Of a stretch of DNA of 64,000 nucleotides, positions 38,488 to 47,001 are shown piece after piece; position 1 is the stretch's first letter, and the number at the start of each line of letters is the position of its first letter. The DNA is from Sphingobium lactosutens (GTDB taxonomy: Bacteria > Pseudomonadota > Alphaproteobacteria > Sphingomonadales > Sphingomonadaceae). The position numbers were made by a program, and so were the translations under genes. The notes below the pieces were generated by a model. The model saw only the letters and a list, made by a program, of their open reading frames with translations. It had not been told where the DNA came from and did not search any database. The stretch covers positions 124,001-188,000 of the forward strand of contig NZ_QJQX01000052.1 of assembly GCF_013393185.1 (NCBI RefSeq), given 5' to 3'.

Positions 38488-39096
38488 TCATGTCGATACG
38501 AGCAGCCCGGCCAGCAGCAGCCAGACGAGCAGAAGGAAATGCCAATAGAGTGCACATAGACCGGTATGACGCAGGTTGCGGGCGACCAGCGCCCGGCCGG
38601 CGGCGACCAGTCCGCCGATGATGTGACAGCCATGGAGCGCGGTCAGCAGATAGAAGAAGGCGTTGGCCGGATTGGCGGACAGATAATAGCCCGCCGCCTG
38701 ATAATGGCGCCAGAGCAACCATTGCCCGACGAGGAAGCCCAGCCCCAGCGCTGCCCCCGCAAACGACGCCTGCGCCGCCTGCCGCCGTTCGTCGCGCATG
38801 GCCGCGCGCCGGGCAACTTCCCAGGCCAGGCTGCTACCGATCAGGATCGCGCTGTTGATCCACAGCAGAGGCGGATCGGGCATCGGCACCCAGTCCTCGC
38901 CACTATGGCCCATGGCGGCATGCAGCCCCATGCGCATCAGATAGGCCGCCGTCAGCAGCGAGAACATCACCATCGCGACAGCGAAATAGACAATCAGGCC
39001 CACCGCGCCCGCCGACGGACGATCGGGGCGATTGTCTATTTCGCTGTCGCTCGAAGCATCCCAGCTTTTCTCGGTGAGGCGGGCAAGGATACTCAT
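38488..39096 (-). CDS. haem-copper oxidase subunit III-type protein (CoxO-like)
   Basis: This 202-aa membrane protein has five helices. Family features are the conserved FFYLLTALHGCHIIGGLVAA and LYWHFLLLVWLLLAGLLVST. It is more divergent than the following subunit III. Its start overlaps the subunit I stop (4 bp). Two adjacent subunit III-like proteins of about 200 and 230 residues match CoxO/CoxP of Bradyrhizobium-type alternative oxidases. Confidence 0.88.
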   Translation of the reverse strand: MSILARLTEKSWDASSDSEIDNRPDRPSAGAVGLIVYFAVAMVMFSLLTAAYLMRMGLHAAMGHSGEDWVPMPDPPLLWINSAILIGSSLAWEVARRAAMRDERRQAAQASFAGAALGLGFLVGQWLLWRHYQAAGYYLSANPANAFFYLLTALHGCHIIGGLVAAGRALVARNLRHTGLCALYWHFLLLVWLLLAGLLVST

Positions 39097-40811
39097 GCCC
39101 GCGGTTCCGTCTGGGGGATGAAGTCGCGTGGCGCCCCCGGCACGCTATAGTCATAGGCCCAGCGATAGACGACCGGCAGCTTCGCCCCCCAGTTGCCATG
39201 GGCCGGCGGTGTGTCGGGCGTCAGCCATTCCAGACTAGCCGCGCCCCAGGGATTGGGATCGGCTTTCGGCCCGCGGAACAGGCTCCAGATCATGTTGATG
39301 AAGAACAGCCCCTGCGCCGCGAACACGATCAGCGCCGCGATACTGATCCATTCATTGGCGAGGTGGACCGACTGAGGGATGAAGGCGGTTTCGCCCAGCG
39401 CATAATAGCGGCGGGGCACGCCCAATATGCCCAGATAATGCATCGGCAGGAAAATCGCATAGACGCCCAGGAAGGTGATCCAGAAATGGAGCTTGCCCAG
39501 CGTCTCGTTCCACATCCGCCCGAAAATCTTGGGATACCAGTGATAGATGGCGCCGAAGATCACCAACACCGGCGACACCCCCATGACCATATGGAAATGG
39601 GCGACGACGAAGAAAGTGTCGGACAGTGGCACGTCGACGCTGACATTGCCCAGAAACAGGCCCGACAGCCCGCCATGGATGAAGGTGAAGATGAAGGCGA
39701 TGGCGAACAGCATCGGCACGCGCAGATGAATGTCGCCGCGCCACAGGGTCAGCAGCCAGTTATAGACCTTGATCGCGGTCGGGACGGCGATGACCAGTGT
39801 CGAGGTCGCAAAAAAGAACCCGAAATAGGGGTTCATCCCCGACACATACATATGGTGCGCCCAGACGACAAAGCTGAGCGCGCCGATGATGACGATCGCC
39901 CAGACCATCATGCGGTATCCGAAGATGTTGCGGCGGGCATGGACGCTGATGAGGTCGGACACGATGCCGAAAGCGGGCAGGGCGACGATATAGACTTCGG
40001 GATGGCCGAAGAACCAGAAGAGATGCTGGAACAGCAACGGACTGCCCCCTTCGGTCGGAGTGATGCGGCCCATCGACTGCATCGTCGGCATGAAGAAACT
40101 GGTGCCGGCCAGATGATCGAACAGCATCATGATCGCCGCGACGAACAGCGCTGGAAAGGCGAGCAGGCCCATGACCGAGGCGGTGAAGATGCCCCACACC
40201 GACAGCGGCATCCGCATCAGCGTCATGCCCTTCGTCCGCGCCTGAAGCACGGTCGTCACATAGTTGAGGCCGCCCATGGTGAAGGCCACGACGAAGATGG
40301 CGAGGCTGACGAGCATCGTGACGATGCCCCATTGATGCCCCGGCGTGCCTTCCGAGATGGCCTGCGGCGGATAGAGCGTCCATCCCGCGCCGGTCGGACC
40401 GCCCGGCACGAAGAACCCCGTCACCAGCACGATCACCGACAACAGATAGAGCCAGTAGCTGAGCATATTGACGAAGGGGAACACCATGTCCCGCGCGCCG
40501 ATCATCAGCGGGATCAGATAGTTACCGAAGCCACCGAGCAGCAAGGCGGTCAGCAGATACACGACCATGATCATGCCGTGCATCGACACGAATTGCAGAT
40601 AATTGTCCGGCTGGATCGCGGGAAAGCTCCCCGGAAAGCCGAGTTGCAGCCGCATCAACGCCGACAGGACCAGCGCCACCAGCCCGATCGAAATCGCAGT
40701 GCAGCTATATTGGATGGCGATGACCTTGTGATCCTGGCTCCAGACATATCGCGTGACCCAGCTATGGGGATGGTGCAGCGGGCGCAGATCGTCGGCCAGG
40801 GTGGTAGCCAT
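39093..40811 (-). CDS. cytochrome c oxidase subunit I (A-type haem-copper oxidase)
   Basis: This 572-aa catalytic subunit has about 12 helices. The active-site motif FFGHPEVYIVALP includes the cross-linked His-Tyr and the A1-type Glu; VWAHHMYVSGM supplies CuB His ligands; VVAHFHMVMG holds the haem ligands; IGARDMVFPFVN contains the D-channel Asp. It therefore looks like a proton-pumping A1-type oxidase. The start ATG touches the subunit II stop (one-base overlap at 40811). Confidence 0.95.
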   Translation of the reverse strand: MATTLADDLRPLHHPHSWVTRYVWSQDHKVIAIQYSCTAISIGLVALVLSALMRLQLGFPGSFPAIQPDNYLQFVSMHGMIMVVYLLTALLLGGFGNYLIPLMIGARDMVFPFVNMLSYWLYLLSVIVLVTGFFVPGGPTGAGWTLYPPQAISEGTPGHQWGIVTMLVSLAIFVVAFTMGGLNYVTTVLQARTKGMTLMRMPLSVWGIFTASVMGLLAFPALFVAAIMMLFDHLAGTSFFMPTMQSMGRITPTEGGSPLLFQHLFWFFGHPEVYIVALPAFGIVSDLISVHARRNIFGYRMMVWAIVIIGALSFVVWAHHMYVSGMNPYFGFFFATSTLVIAVPTAIKVYNWLLTLWRGDIHLRVPMLFAIAFIFTFIHGGLSGLFLGNVSVDVPLSDTFFVVAHFHMVMGVSPVLVIFGAIYHWYPKIFGRMWNETLGKLHFWITFLGVYAIFLPMHYLGILGVPRRYYALGETAFIPQSVHLANEWISIAALIVFAAQGLFFINMIWSLFRGPKADPNPWGAASLEWLTPDTPPAHGNWGAKLPVVYRWAYDYSVPGAPRDFIPQTEPRA

Positions 40812-41719
40812 TAGCGGGCGCTCCTGATGATGTCATTGGCAGTGGGGAATGCGGTGGCGATCGCCTGGCCCGGCACGGAGCAGGCACTGGCCCTGACCAG
40901 CATGGCGGAGAGCGCGGCGGGAGGTGCATCCGCCAATATCTGGCCGAAGCTCACCTGTTGCGCCTGCCAGTTCGCGAAGGCCTTGGGCGATTCCACCACC
41001 ACCTTGCCACGCATCTCATGATGGCCGGTGCCGCACAGTTCGGCGCACAATATGTCGAACGTCCCGGTTTTCGTGGGCGTCATCCAGAAATAGGTGACGA
41101 TGCCGGGCACCAGATCCATCTTGGCCCGAAATTCCGGCACGTAGAAATCGTGCAGCACATCCTTCGACCGCAGCACCATTTTCACCGGTTTGCCGATCGG
41201 CAGGTGAAGGTCGCCCGCCTCGACCAGCAGGTCGTCCCGCCCAAAGGGATCGAGCGGATCGAGGCCCAGCACATTGTCGGGCGTCACATATTTGACGGCC
41301 GCAGCGCCCAGCACGCCATCGGGGCCGGGATAGCGGAACGCCCATTGCCACTGCTGGCCGACCGCCTCGACGATGGCGGCCTCCTGCGGAACGGACACAT
41401 ATTTGGCCCATGCGACAAGGCCCGGCGCCAGCAGTCCCGCGACCGCGATCGCCGTCCAGATCGTCAACCGCTTTTCCAGAGAGCTGTTTTCCGGTTCATA
41501 ATGCGCGCGATGTCCCGCGCGATGCCGATAGCGGATCAATACCCACGCGAGGAAGAGATTGAGCAGAACGAAAGCCGCGGCGCAGATCCACAAGGTCACA
41601 TCAAGAGCCGAGTCGATCGAGCTCCAATTGGATGCGAGGGGCGTGCGCCACCAGGGACTGAACAGATGAAAGGCGACCGATCCAAACACCAGCAGAGCGA
41701 TGGCGATCGCAATCGGCAC
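40811..41719 (-). CDS. cytochrome c oxidase subunit II
   Basis: This 302-aa protein has three N-terminal hydrophobic segments and a periplasmic cupredoxin domain. The CuA site is present: His in KDVLHDFYVPEF and the ligand cluster CAELCGTGHHEM, so electrons enter from cytochrome c rather than quinol. The first gene of the II-I-III-III-IV-cyt c operon. The C-terminal 50 residues extend past the CuA domain (with ASACSVPGQA) and lack an intact CXXCH haem site. The first of two starts near MPIAIAIALL was used. Confidence 0.92.
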   Translation of the reverse strand: MPIAIAIALLVFGSVAFHLFSPWWRTPLASNWSSIDSALDVTLWICAAAFVLLNLFLAWVLIRYRHRAGHRAHYEPENSSLEKRLTIWTAIAVAGLLAPGLVAWAKYVSVPQEAAIVEAVGQQWQWAFRYPGPDGVLGAAAVKYVTPDNVLGLDPLDPFGRDDLLVEAGDLHLPIGKPVKMVLRSKDVLHDFYVPEFRAKMDLVPGIVTYFWMTPTKTGTFDILCAELCGTGHHEMRGKVVVESPKAFANWQAQQVSFGQILADAPPAALSAMLVRASACSVPGQAIATAFPTANDIIRSAR

Positions 41720-42102
41720 AAGCCCTCTCCCATCGATAGTGAGCGCCTCGCAGCCAATTTGGTTCGGCTCTTCGAGTCGGCCCCGGAAATAACCGTGTCG
41801 GATATCTTATAGAAAAATACAGTGCCGTGATAGTGTTACACGTCACCTCGAAAGACGGAGACAAAGCCTTTCGCGCCTTGCCAGCCCCATGAATTACCGA
41901 GAAAGCGCATACGGATATTCCTCTACAACCGGTGCATTGACGATCCGGGTCGCAGGACTTTCATCATTCATGACATGCACAGGCGAGCCATCGTCGGCTG
42001 CCGCATGAATTGCGGAAAAGGACCACCAAAAAGAAGTACCCATTTTGGCAGGAGCCATAGCCCTTTTTCGAAACCGCTCGTTTGTGCCGAATTTTCCAGT
42101 TG
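41720..42102. other. intergenic region upstream of the oxidase operon
   Basis: This stretch of about 380 bp must contain the promoter of the leftward oxidase operon. A leftward open frame from 42118 (or Met at 42058) to 41894 encodes at most 74 residues with no recognised domain; I do not consider it a firm gene. I see no hairpin terminator or RNA gene. Confidence 0.4.
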
Positions 42103-42140
42103 TTGATCGAATCAACATTATTTAATGTTGATTCGATCAA
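42103..42140. promoter_or_regulatory. double palindromic operator upstream of the MarR-GNAT gene
   Basis: It is a perfect 18-bp inverted repeat with a 2-bp centre. Each arm contains its own palindrome, TTGATCGAATCAA (42103-42115) and TTGATTCGATCAA (42128-42140). These TTGAT-N3-ATCAA sites look like MarR-family operators placed 25 bp apart, 16 bp before the regulator's start codon, so autoregulation is likely. Confidence 0.7.
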
Positions 42141-42155
42141 TAATGAAGGATTGTG

Positions 42156-43082
42156 ATGGCTCAACGGGATCAGGCGGAAAATGTCGCGGCTTTGCGGGCG
42201 TTCAACCGGGTTTACACAAGCAAGCTCGGATTGCTGAACCGGCATCTCGACAACAGCCCCTTCACGCTGAGCGAGGCCCGCATTCTCTACGAGCTCGCCC
42301 ATCGATCGGCCCCGACCGCGGCGGAGATCGCACGCGCTCTAGGTCTTGACCGTGGGCAAATCAGCCGGACGTTGAAGCGTTTCGCCGACCGCGGCCTTGT
42401 CGAGGCGCGAGACGATCCCAGACATGGACGTCACCAGCTTCTTTCCCTCACCCAGGACGGCAAAGCGGCTTTTGCGGCTCTGGAGGCCAATACACGTGAG
42501 GCGGTGGCGGGCCTGTTGACGACGCTGCCCCCTTTCCGGCAGCGCCGCCTTATCGCGGCGACTGAAGAGATCAGAGCGATTTTCGCAACGGACACGCTCC
42601 CGATCGTCCAGCTGCGCGGCCTCGAGCCCGGCGACATCGGACGGGTCACAGAGCGCCAGGCAATGCTCTATGCAGAGGAATATGGCTGGAACCGCGACTA
42701 TGAAGCGCTGGCGGCCCGAATCCTTGCCGATTTCCATCAATCCTTCGATCCTGCCCGCGAAGCCGCCTGGATTGCGGAAATGGATGGCCGCATGGTCGGC
42801 TCGATCTTTCTCGTCCGGGGCAAAACGGCCGAGGTCGCCAAGTTGAGGCTGCTCTATGTAGAACCGGACGCGCGCGGCGCCGGCGTCGGCAAGATGCTGG
42901 TCGATGCCTGCGTCCAGCGCGCCAGAGACACGGGATATGCGCGGCTGGAGCTGTGGACCAATTCCGTGCTGACAGCGGCGCGCGGCCTTTATCAGCGTGC
43001 CGGCTTCCTGTTGGTCGATGAAGCGCCGCATCATTCCTTCGGTCATGATCTTGTCGGGCAGGTCTGGTCGCTCGACTTGTGA
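42156..43082 (+). CDS. MarR-GNAT fusion transcriptional regulator/acetyltransferase
   Basis: This 308-aa protein joins a MarR winged-helix domain (about 1-145; recognition region TAAEIARALGLDRGQISRTL, wing RDDPRHGRH) to a GNAT N-acetyltransferase domain (about 150-300; acetyl-CoA loop VEPDARGAGVGKMLVDAC). Such fusions are known in proteobacteria, but their acetylation targets are mostly unknown. AAGGA precedes the ATG at 42156. It sits just downstream of a double operator and divergent from the oxidase operon, whose expression it might influence (inference). Confidence 0.9.
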   Translation: MAQRDQAENVAALRAFNRVYTSKLGLLNRHLDNSPFTLSEARILYELAHRSAPTAAEIARALGLDRGQISRTLKRFADRGLVEARDDPRHGRHQLLSLTQDGKAAFAALEANTREAVAGLLTTLPPFRQRRLIAATEEIRAIFATDTLPIVQLRGLEPGDIGRVTERQAMLYAEEYGWNRDYEALAARILADFHQSFDPAREAAWIAEMDGRMVGSIFLVRGKTAEVAKLRLLYVEPDARGAGVGKMLVDACVQRARDTGYARLELWTNSVLTAARGLYQRAGFLLVDEAPHHSFGHDLVGQVWSLDL

Positions 43083-43171
43083 CGATGCCAGCACCGGCCA
43101 CCTGCCGCATCGAAGGCGGCACAAAAGGGCTGGCAATCGCCCATATGTCGCTGTAGGGCGACCTTCGCTTT

Positions 43172-43261
43172 GGACGGGTGGCCGAGTGGTTTAAGGCAGC
43201 GGTCTTGAAAACCGCCGTGGGTTTACGCTCACCGTGGGTTCGAATCCCACCCCGTCCGCCA
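43172..43261 (+). tRNA. tRNA-Ser (anticodon TGA)
   Basis: It has a full cloverleaf with long variable arm. Acceptor GGACGGG pairs with CCCGTCC; anticodon stem GCGGT/ACCGC with loop CTTGAAA (anticodon TGA); variable arm CGTGGGTTTACGCTCACC; T arm GTGGG-TTCGAAT-CCCAC; discriminator G and encoded CCA. Its 3' end is the attachment site of the element that follows. Confidence 0.97.
43240..43258 (+). repeat. attL (19-bp tRNA-Ser 3' end)
   Basis: TCGAATCCCACCCCGTCCG within the T arm and acceptor stem of tRNA-Ser is repeated exactly at 59898-59916. The integrase gene starts 165 bp to the right. Confidence 0.88.
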
Positions 43262-43422
43262 AGGCGCAGTCGCATGTCGCTGCATCAGGACGCAAAATCT
43301 TGCGAAAGGCGCTAAATACAGCGATTCAGTTGTCGCAAGTTGTCGCAGCCGGTGGCAAGGAAACGCAGCCTTGGCGGGTGCACCCGCGGGGCACCAGCTT
43401 TCGATTTTGGGGTCATCGCCGG

Positions 43423-44676
43423 GTGCTTACCGATACTGCTTGCAAGAAGGCCGCGGCGACGGGGGAAGCCTATCGTCTCACGGATTCGTTGGGTCTCTTC
43501 CTGCATGTGACACCGAACGGTCATCGGTCATGGCGCATGGGATACTGGATCGCCAAGGTCAAAAAGCGTTTGGTTCTCGGCTCCTATCCGGAAATGTCGC
43601 TCAAGGAAGCCCGCGAAGCGCGGGACGAGGCACGGCGGCTGGTCGCAGCCGGAACGGATCCAGCAGTGGCAAAGAAGCAACGTGCGGCGGCGCAGCTGCT
43701 GGACGCGGTGGCGACATTCAAAGTGGTGGCCGAAAGCTGGCTGGACGATCAGCGCCCGCGCTGGAACGGAAAGCATGCGAAGAATGTGGCCGAGGCCTTG
43801 GCGCGGGATCTGTATCCGTATTTCGGCTCCGTGCCGATCCGCGAAGTGACAAAGCCGATGGTGGTCCAGCGGCTGAAGGCGATCGAGGCGCGGGGCGCGA
43901 TCGAGACGGCGAAGCGTCATCGGCAGCGGATACAGGAAATTTTCGCGCACGCGGATGCATTGGGCTACGACGTGAAGGATCCTTCGGACGTCCGGAAGGC
44001 CTTGAAGCCGCTGGTGAAGAAGCACTGGCCCGCGCTGACGCAGATAGAGGAACTGCGGCGGATGCTGCTCACGGTCGAGGCGCTGCCATCGCATCCGGTC
44101 AGCAAGTTGGCTTCCCGCTTCATCGCTCTGACAGCCATGCGGCCAGGCGTGGTGCATGCGCTCCCGTGGACGGAGCTGCCGGCGGACGACGCGCCGGATC
44201 CGCAGTGGATCATCCCGGCCGAGCGGATGAAGCTGTCGCTCGAGCGAAAGCAACAGGATGTGTACGACCACGTCGTGCCGCTTTCGACGCAGGCGATGGA
44301 GATTCTCAGGACGTTACGCGTTTTGACCGGGCACGGGCCGCTCGCGTTCCCCAGTTCGCGCTCGATGCGCATGCCGATCAGCGATTCCACGGTTTCGAGG
44401 CTATATCGCGAAGCGGGATATCAGGGGCGGCATGTGCCGCACGGATGGCGCTCAAGCTTCTCGACCATCATGAACGAAATCGCGATGGTGGAAGAGCGTC
44501 CGGGCGATCGCGTCGTAATCGACATCATGCTTGCCCACATGCAGGAGGGCACCGAGCCAATCTACAACCGGGCGGCATACATGCCCCGGCGCCGCGAGAT
44601 CGCGCAACGCTGGGCGAATATGCTGCTGGACGGCATGCCGCCGCCATCTGCGTTGCTGATGCTGCCCAGGCGCTGA
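43423..44676 (+). CDS. int: P4-type tyrosine recombinase (integrase)
   Basis: This 417-aa site-specific recombinase integrates and excises the element at tRNA-Ser. An N-terminal DUF4102-like arm-binding domain (LTDTACKKA...SLGLFLHVTPNG...LGSYPEMSLKEAR) is followed by a core-binding and a catalytic domain. Catalytic residues seen are R240 (TAMRPG), H340/R343 (HGWR), H372 (LAHM) and Tyr381 (IYNRAAY). The GTG at 43423 is chosen because VLTDTACKKA matches the family start; the open frame extends back into the tRNA. The next gene begins 19 bp downstream. Confidence 0.92.
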   Translation: MLTDTACKKAAATGEAYRLTDSLGLFLHVTPNGHRSWRMGYWIAKVKKRLVLGSYPEMSLKEAREARDEARRLVAAGTDPAVAKKQRAAAQLLDAVATFKVVAESWLDDQRPRWNGKHAKNVAEALARDLYPYFGSVPIREVTKPMVVQRLKAIEARGAIETAKRHRQRIQEIFAHADALGYDVKDPSDVRKALKPLVKKHWPALTQIEELRRMLLTVEALPSHPVSKLASRFIALTAMRPGVVHALPWTELPADDAPDPQWIIPAERMKLSLERKQQDVYDHVVPLSTQAMEILRTLRVLTGHGPLAFPSSRSMRMPISDSTVSRLYREAGYQGRHVPHGWRSSFSTIMNEIAMVEERPGDRVVIDIMLAHMQEGTEPIYNRAAYMPRRREIAQRWANMLLDGMPPPSALLMLPRR

Positions 44677-44695
44677 CGCGCCGGGAGGCGCACGC

Positions 44696-45421
44696 ATGAG
44701 CGGAGCCTCCGATGCACGGGCAATTTCGCGGCAAACGCGGAAGCTGATCAAGGACGCCGGCGGCAGGCTTGGCGGCAAGCGCCGCGGTCACGATCCTGTA
44801 TGGCGACACAGCTTCGACATCGATAGCCGGCAGGCCGACGTCTTCCGGCCGATCGCGGACGGCACCGTAGCTGGCGGTCTCGCCTGGGCTGACGACTATC
44901 TGCGCCTGGCCAAGGAATATGACGTCATTCACAAAAAGAAGGGCGAACGCAGTCCTTTGATGGCGAATGGTATCCGGGTACTGGAGGCGCTTCTCCGCAA
45001 CTTCCTCGACTTCAAGACCGGCCAACTCGATCCGGCGATCACCGCGTTGATGAAAGTGACGGCGCTATCGAAGAATGCGGTAGTCGACTCGCTCAAACGC
45101 TTGAAGGACCATGGCTTTCTCGATTGGGTGCGCCGTAGCGAGAGAACGACCAATGTCGGGGAGGCCGGACCGCAGCGTCAACAGACGACGAACGCCTATC
45201 ATTTCGACATCGGCCGGCTGGGGAGGGCGCTCGGCGATGCCGGGCGCGCCGTGCGTGCGCGCTTCCTGAACCTCAGGGAGGCCCGTCGTCGGCGCGCGGC
45301 ACAAATCCCCCATCCTGCCCAGCTACAGCCCCACAGCGCCCCACAGCCGCAAACAAGCGGCGATCCAACCATGGAGGCGATCCTGAAACGGATCGAAGTC
45401 GGGTTAGAGGCGCGAGTTTAG
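44696..45421 (+). CDS. winged-helix DNA-binding protein, possible replication/regulatory protein
   Basis: This 241-aa protein has a helix-turn-helix-like central part (about 95-145) with LMKVTALSKNAVVDSLKRLK and a wing GFLDWVRRSERT, preceded by a basic N-terminus (RKLIKDAGGRLGGKRRGH). The C-terminal tail is Arg- and Pro/Gln-rich. The arrangement recalls plasmid/phage replication or helix-turn-helix regulators, but I cannot name a family. It lies right behind the integrase and is convergent with the Dam gene. Confidence 0.7.
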   Translation: MSGASDARAISRQTRKLIKDAGGRLGGKRRGHDPVWRHSFDIDSRQADVFRPIADGTVAGGLAWADDYLRLAKEYDVIHKKKGERSPLMANGIRVLEALLRNFLDFKTGQLDPAITALMKVTALSKNAVVDSLKRLKDHGFLDWVRRSERTTNVGEAGPQRQQTTNAYHFDIGRLGRALGDAGRAVRARFLNLREARRRRAAQIPHPAQLQPHSAPQPQTSGDPTMEAILKRIEVGLEARV

Positions 45422-45611
45422 AAATGGATATGTTCACCTTCACAGGGGTTTAAGAGGATAAGGTCAGCCTTCGGCTGGCGCTATTTGAGGCACTTACGAA
45501 GCACCCTTAGAAATGATTAAAGCCCACGGCGTCCTATCGCGCCGTAGGGGGCGGGGAGGCTGTGGCCTCCCCGCTTGGCTCCCCAGGGGGCCAAGAGGTT
45601 AGGATCGCCCG
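45422..45611. terminator. convergent hairpin region between wHTH and Dam genes
   Basis: There is no gene here. A perfect 10-bp hairpin GCGGGGAGGC-TGTG-GCCTCCCCGC (45551-45574) and a second inverted repeat CTTGGC...GCCAAG directly after it lie between the two convergent genes. A smaller CAGCC-TTC-GGCTG hairpin is near 45465. A bidirectional terminator is likely. Confidence 0.6.
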
Positions 45612-46451
45612 TCAGGGCAAAATCTCGGCTCCTGCGGCATCGTCGAGGGGAAAATTCGCGATGATGAGCTCACCGACCCGCTTGGCCTGGCCCGTTGCGC
45701 TGGTGGCAATGCTGTAACTGACATCGACCGTGCGCATCTGGAACCGCGAAAAGACGGCCCGCGCGCCGGGCGTGTCATTGATGGACAAAAGGAAATTGCC
45801 GCGGATGCCGGCGAGCTGGTCTGCCAGCTTTTCGAAATCGGCACGATCGAAAACCCCGGCGCCATAATCCCGCTCGCAATTCCAGTATGGCGGATCAAGA
45901 TAGAAGAGCATGCCGGGCCGGTCGTATCGGCGAATGAAGTCGGCGAAGCTGAGCCGCTCGATGATGACCGGCTGCAACCGGTCGCGAATGGCCGCGAGCG
46001 TCGCGCGCAGCCGCGCGAGATTGAAGCGCGCCGGCGACCGGCTGTCGACGCCGAAACTTCGGCCGACGATCTTTCCGCCGAACGCCAGGCGCTGAAGATA
46101 TAGGAAACGCGCCGCGCGCTCGATATCGGTCAGGCAGGCCGGGTCGATCGAGCGCTGCCGCTCGAACTCCTCGCGGCCGGCCAGCAGCCAATCCAGTTCA
46201 TCGACCAACGCTTGATAGTGCCGGCGAACGACACGGAACAGCGTCGTCACATCGCCGGAGATATCGTTGATCGCTTCGAAGCGCGGCCGGGCCGCGCGTC
46301 GGAAGAATATTCCTCCCATGCCGACGAACGGCTCGGCATAGCCGTCATGGTCGACGGACTGGATGATGCCGCAGATCCGGCGGGCAAGATTGCGTTTGCC
46401 GCCGAGGTAGCCGGCGGCAGGGGAAACAGGTGCGATTTTCTCAAGGGTCAT
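45612..46451 (-). CDS. DNA adenine N6-methyltransferase (Dam, D12 class)
   Basis: This 279-aa protein has the SAM-binding motif YLGGKRNLARRI near the N-terminus, EPFVGMGGIFFRR, and the catalytic motif LDPPYWNC (DPPY) near residue 180; these define D12-class N6-adenine methyltransferases. The recognition sequence is unknown. No cognate restriction gene is nearby, so it is an orphan methylase, perhaps protecting element DNA. Its start lies 10 bp after the Com-like gene stop. Confidence 0.92.
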   Translation of the reverse strand: MTLEKIAPVSPAAGYLGGKRNLARRICGIIQSVDHDGYAEPFVGMGGIFFRRAARPRFEAINDISGDVTTLFRVVRRHYQALVDELDWLLAGREEFERQRSIDPACLTDIERAARFLYLQRLAFGGKIVGRSFGVDSRSPARFNLARLRATLAAIRDRLQPVIIERLSFADFIRRYDRPGMLFYLDPPYWNCERDYGAGVFDRADFEKLADQLAGIRGNFLLSINDTPGARAVFSRFQMRTVDVSYSIATSATGQAKRVGELIIANFPLDDAAGAEILP

Positions 46452-46461
46452 GGGTAGGCCT

Positions 46462-46644
46462 TCAGGCGGCCGCTCGATCGGCGGTCGGGTTCGGGCTCAC
46501 AGGCCTCAGACAATTAAAGCTGCCGCAGCGCGGGCATTTGATCTCGATCGCCGCTGCGATCGCGCCAGGCGCGGACTTGAACAGAAGTTTACGGCAGGAA
46601 GCGCATTTCGTTGAAATACAAACAGAATCATTTGACGATTGCAT
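46462..46644 (-). CDS. com: Com-like zinc-finger regulator
   Basis: This 60-aa protein has the four-Cys zinc finger KCASCRKLLFK...IEIKCPRCGSFNCLRP of the phage Mu Com family. In Mu, Com binds mRNA and switches on translation of mom, a DNA-modification gene; here the next gene is the Dam methylase. The ATG at 46644 (MQSSND) follows GGAGTGCCTCC; the open frame extends a little upstream. Its stop is 10 bp before the Dam start. Confidence 0.85.
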   Translation of the reverse strand: MQSSNDSVCISTKCASCRKLLFKSAPGAIAAAIEIKCPRCGSFNCLRPVSPNPTADRAAA

Positions 46645-46734
46645 GGAGGCACTCCACAAGCCCGCCACCCGTATGCGCGGGTGCGGGACGGCCAGTCGGC
46701 CAACTGTGTCGTGGCGAGCGTGTACCTCGTCGGT

Positions 46735-47001
46735 TTATCGGGTTGCAGCCCGGTAGCGGTCATCGGCCACCCACTGGACCGGCGTGGCGCGTAATGCCGC
46801 GAGCTGGCGCTGGACCTGATCGACATTGGCGGTGGGCACCTTGACCCGTACCGACATGGTGCGGGAAAATCCGCGCGGTACGACGGTAGTGACACCGAAA
46901 TCGTCCGTCTCGCGCCGACTATAATCGACAATGCCGATCGTAGGCGCCGTTTCCGTCGCCCCGATCTCGATGACGGCGCCGCCGTCCAGGATTACCTTCA
47001 T
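46735..47001 (-). CDS. phage tail-protein-like fragment (88 aa)
   Basis: The start MKVILDGGAVIEIG, IVDYSRRETDDFGVTTVVPR and VKVPTANVDQVQRQLAALRA resemble the N-terminal part of phage tail proteins of about 250 residues. The frame stops after VADDRYRAATR, so it looks truncated. It overlaps the preceding gene by 4 bp (46998-47001), keeping the original phage gene order. It may be a relic or a short functional form. Confidence 0.6.
   Translation of the reverse strand: MKVILDGGAVIEIGATETAPTIGIVDYSRRETDDFGVTTVVPRGFSRTMSVRVKVPTANVDQVQRQLAALRATPVQWVADDRYRAATR

Noticed and set aside
39198..40814. Long plus-strand open frame (538 codons) opposite the oxidase subunit I gene
   Set aside because: It is the antisense of a clear subunit I gene; its His/Asp/Gln/Arg-rich composition is what the reverse frame of a membrane protein gives.
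41894..42118. Leftward open frame of 74 codons between the oxidase operon and the MarR operator
   Set aside because: It starts inside the operator palindrome and has no domain or ribosome-binding site; a shorter version from 42058 cannot be excluded, so it was mentioned only as part of the intergenic entry.
45612..46644. Restriction-modification system around the Dam methylase
   Set aside because: No endonuclease-like gene lies next to it; neighbours are Com and a tail-like fragment.
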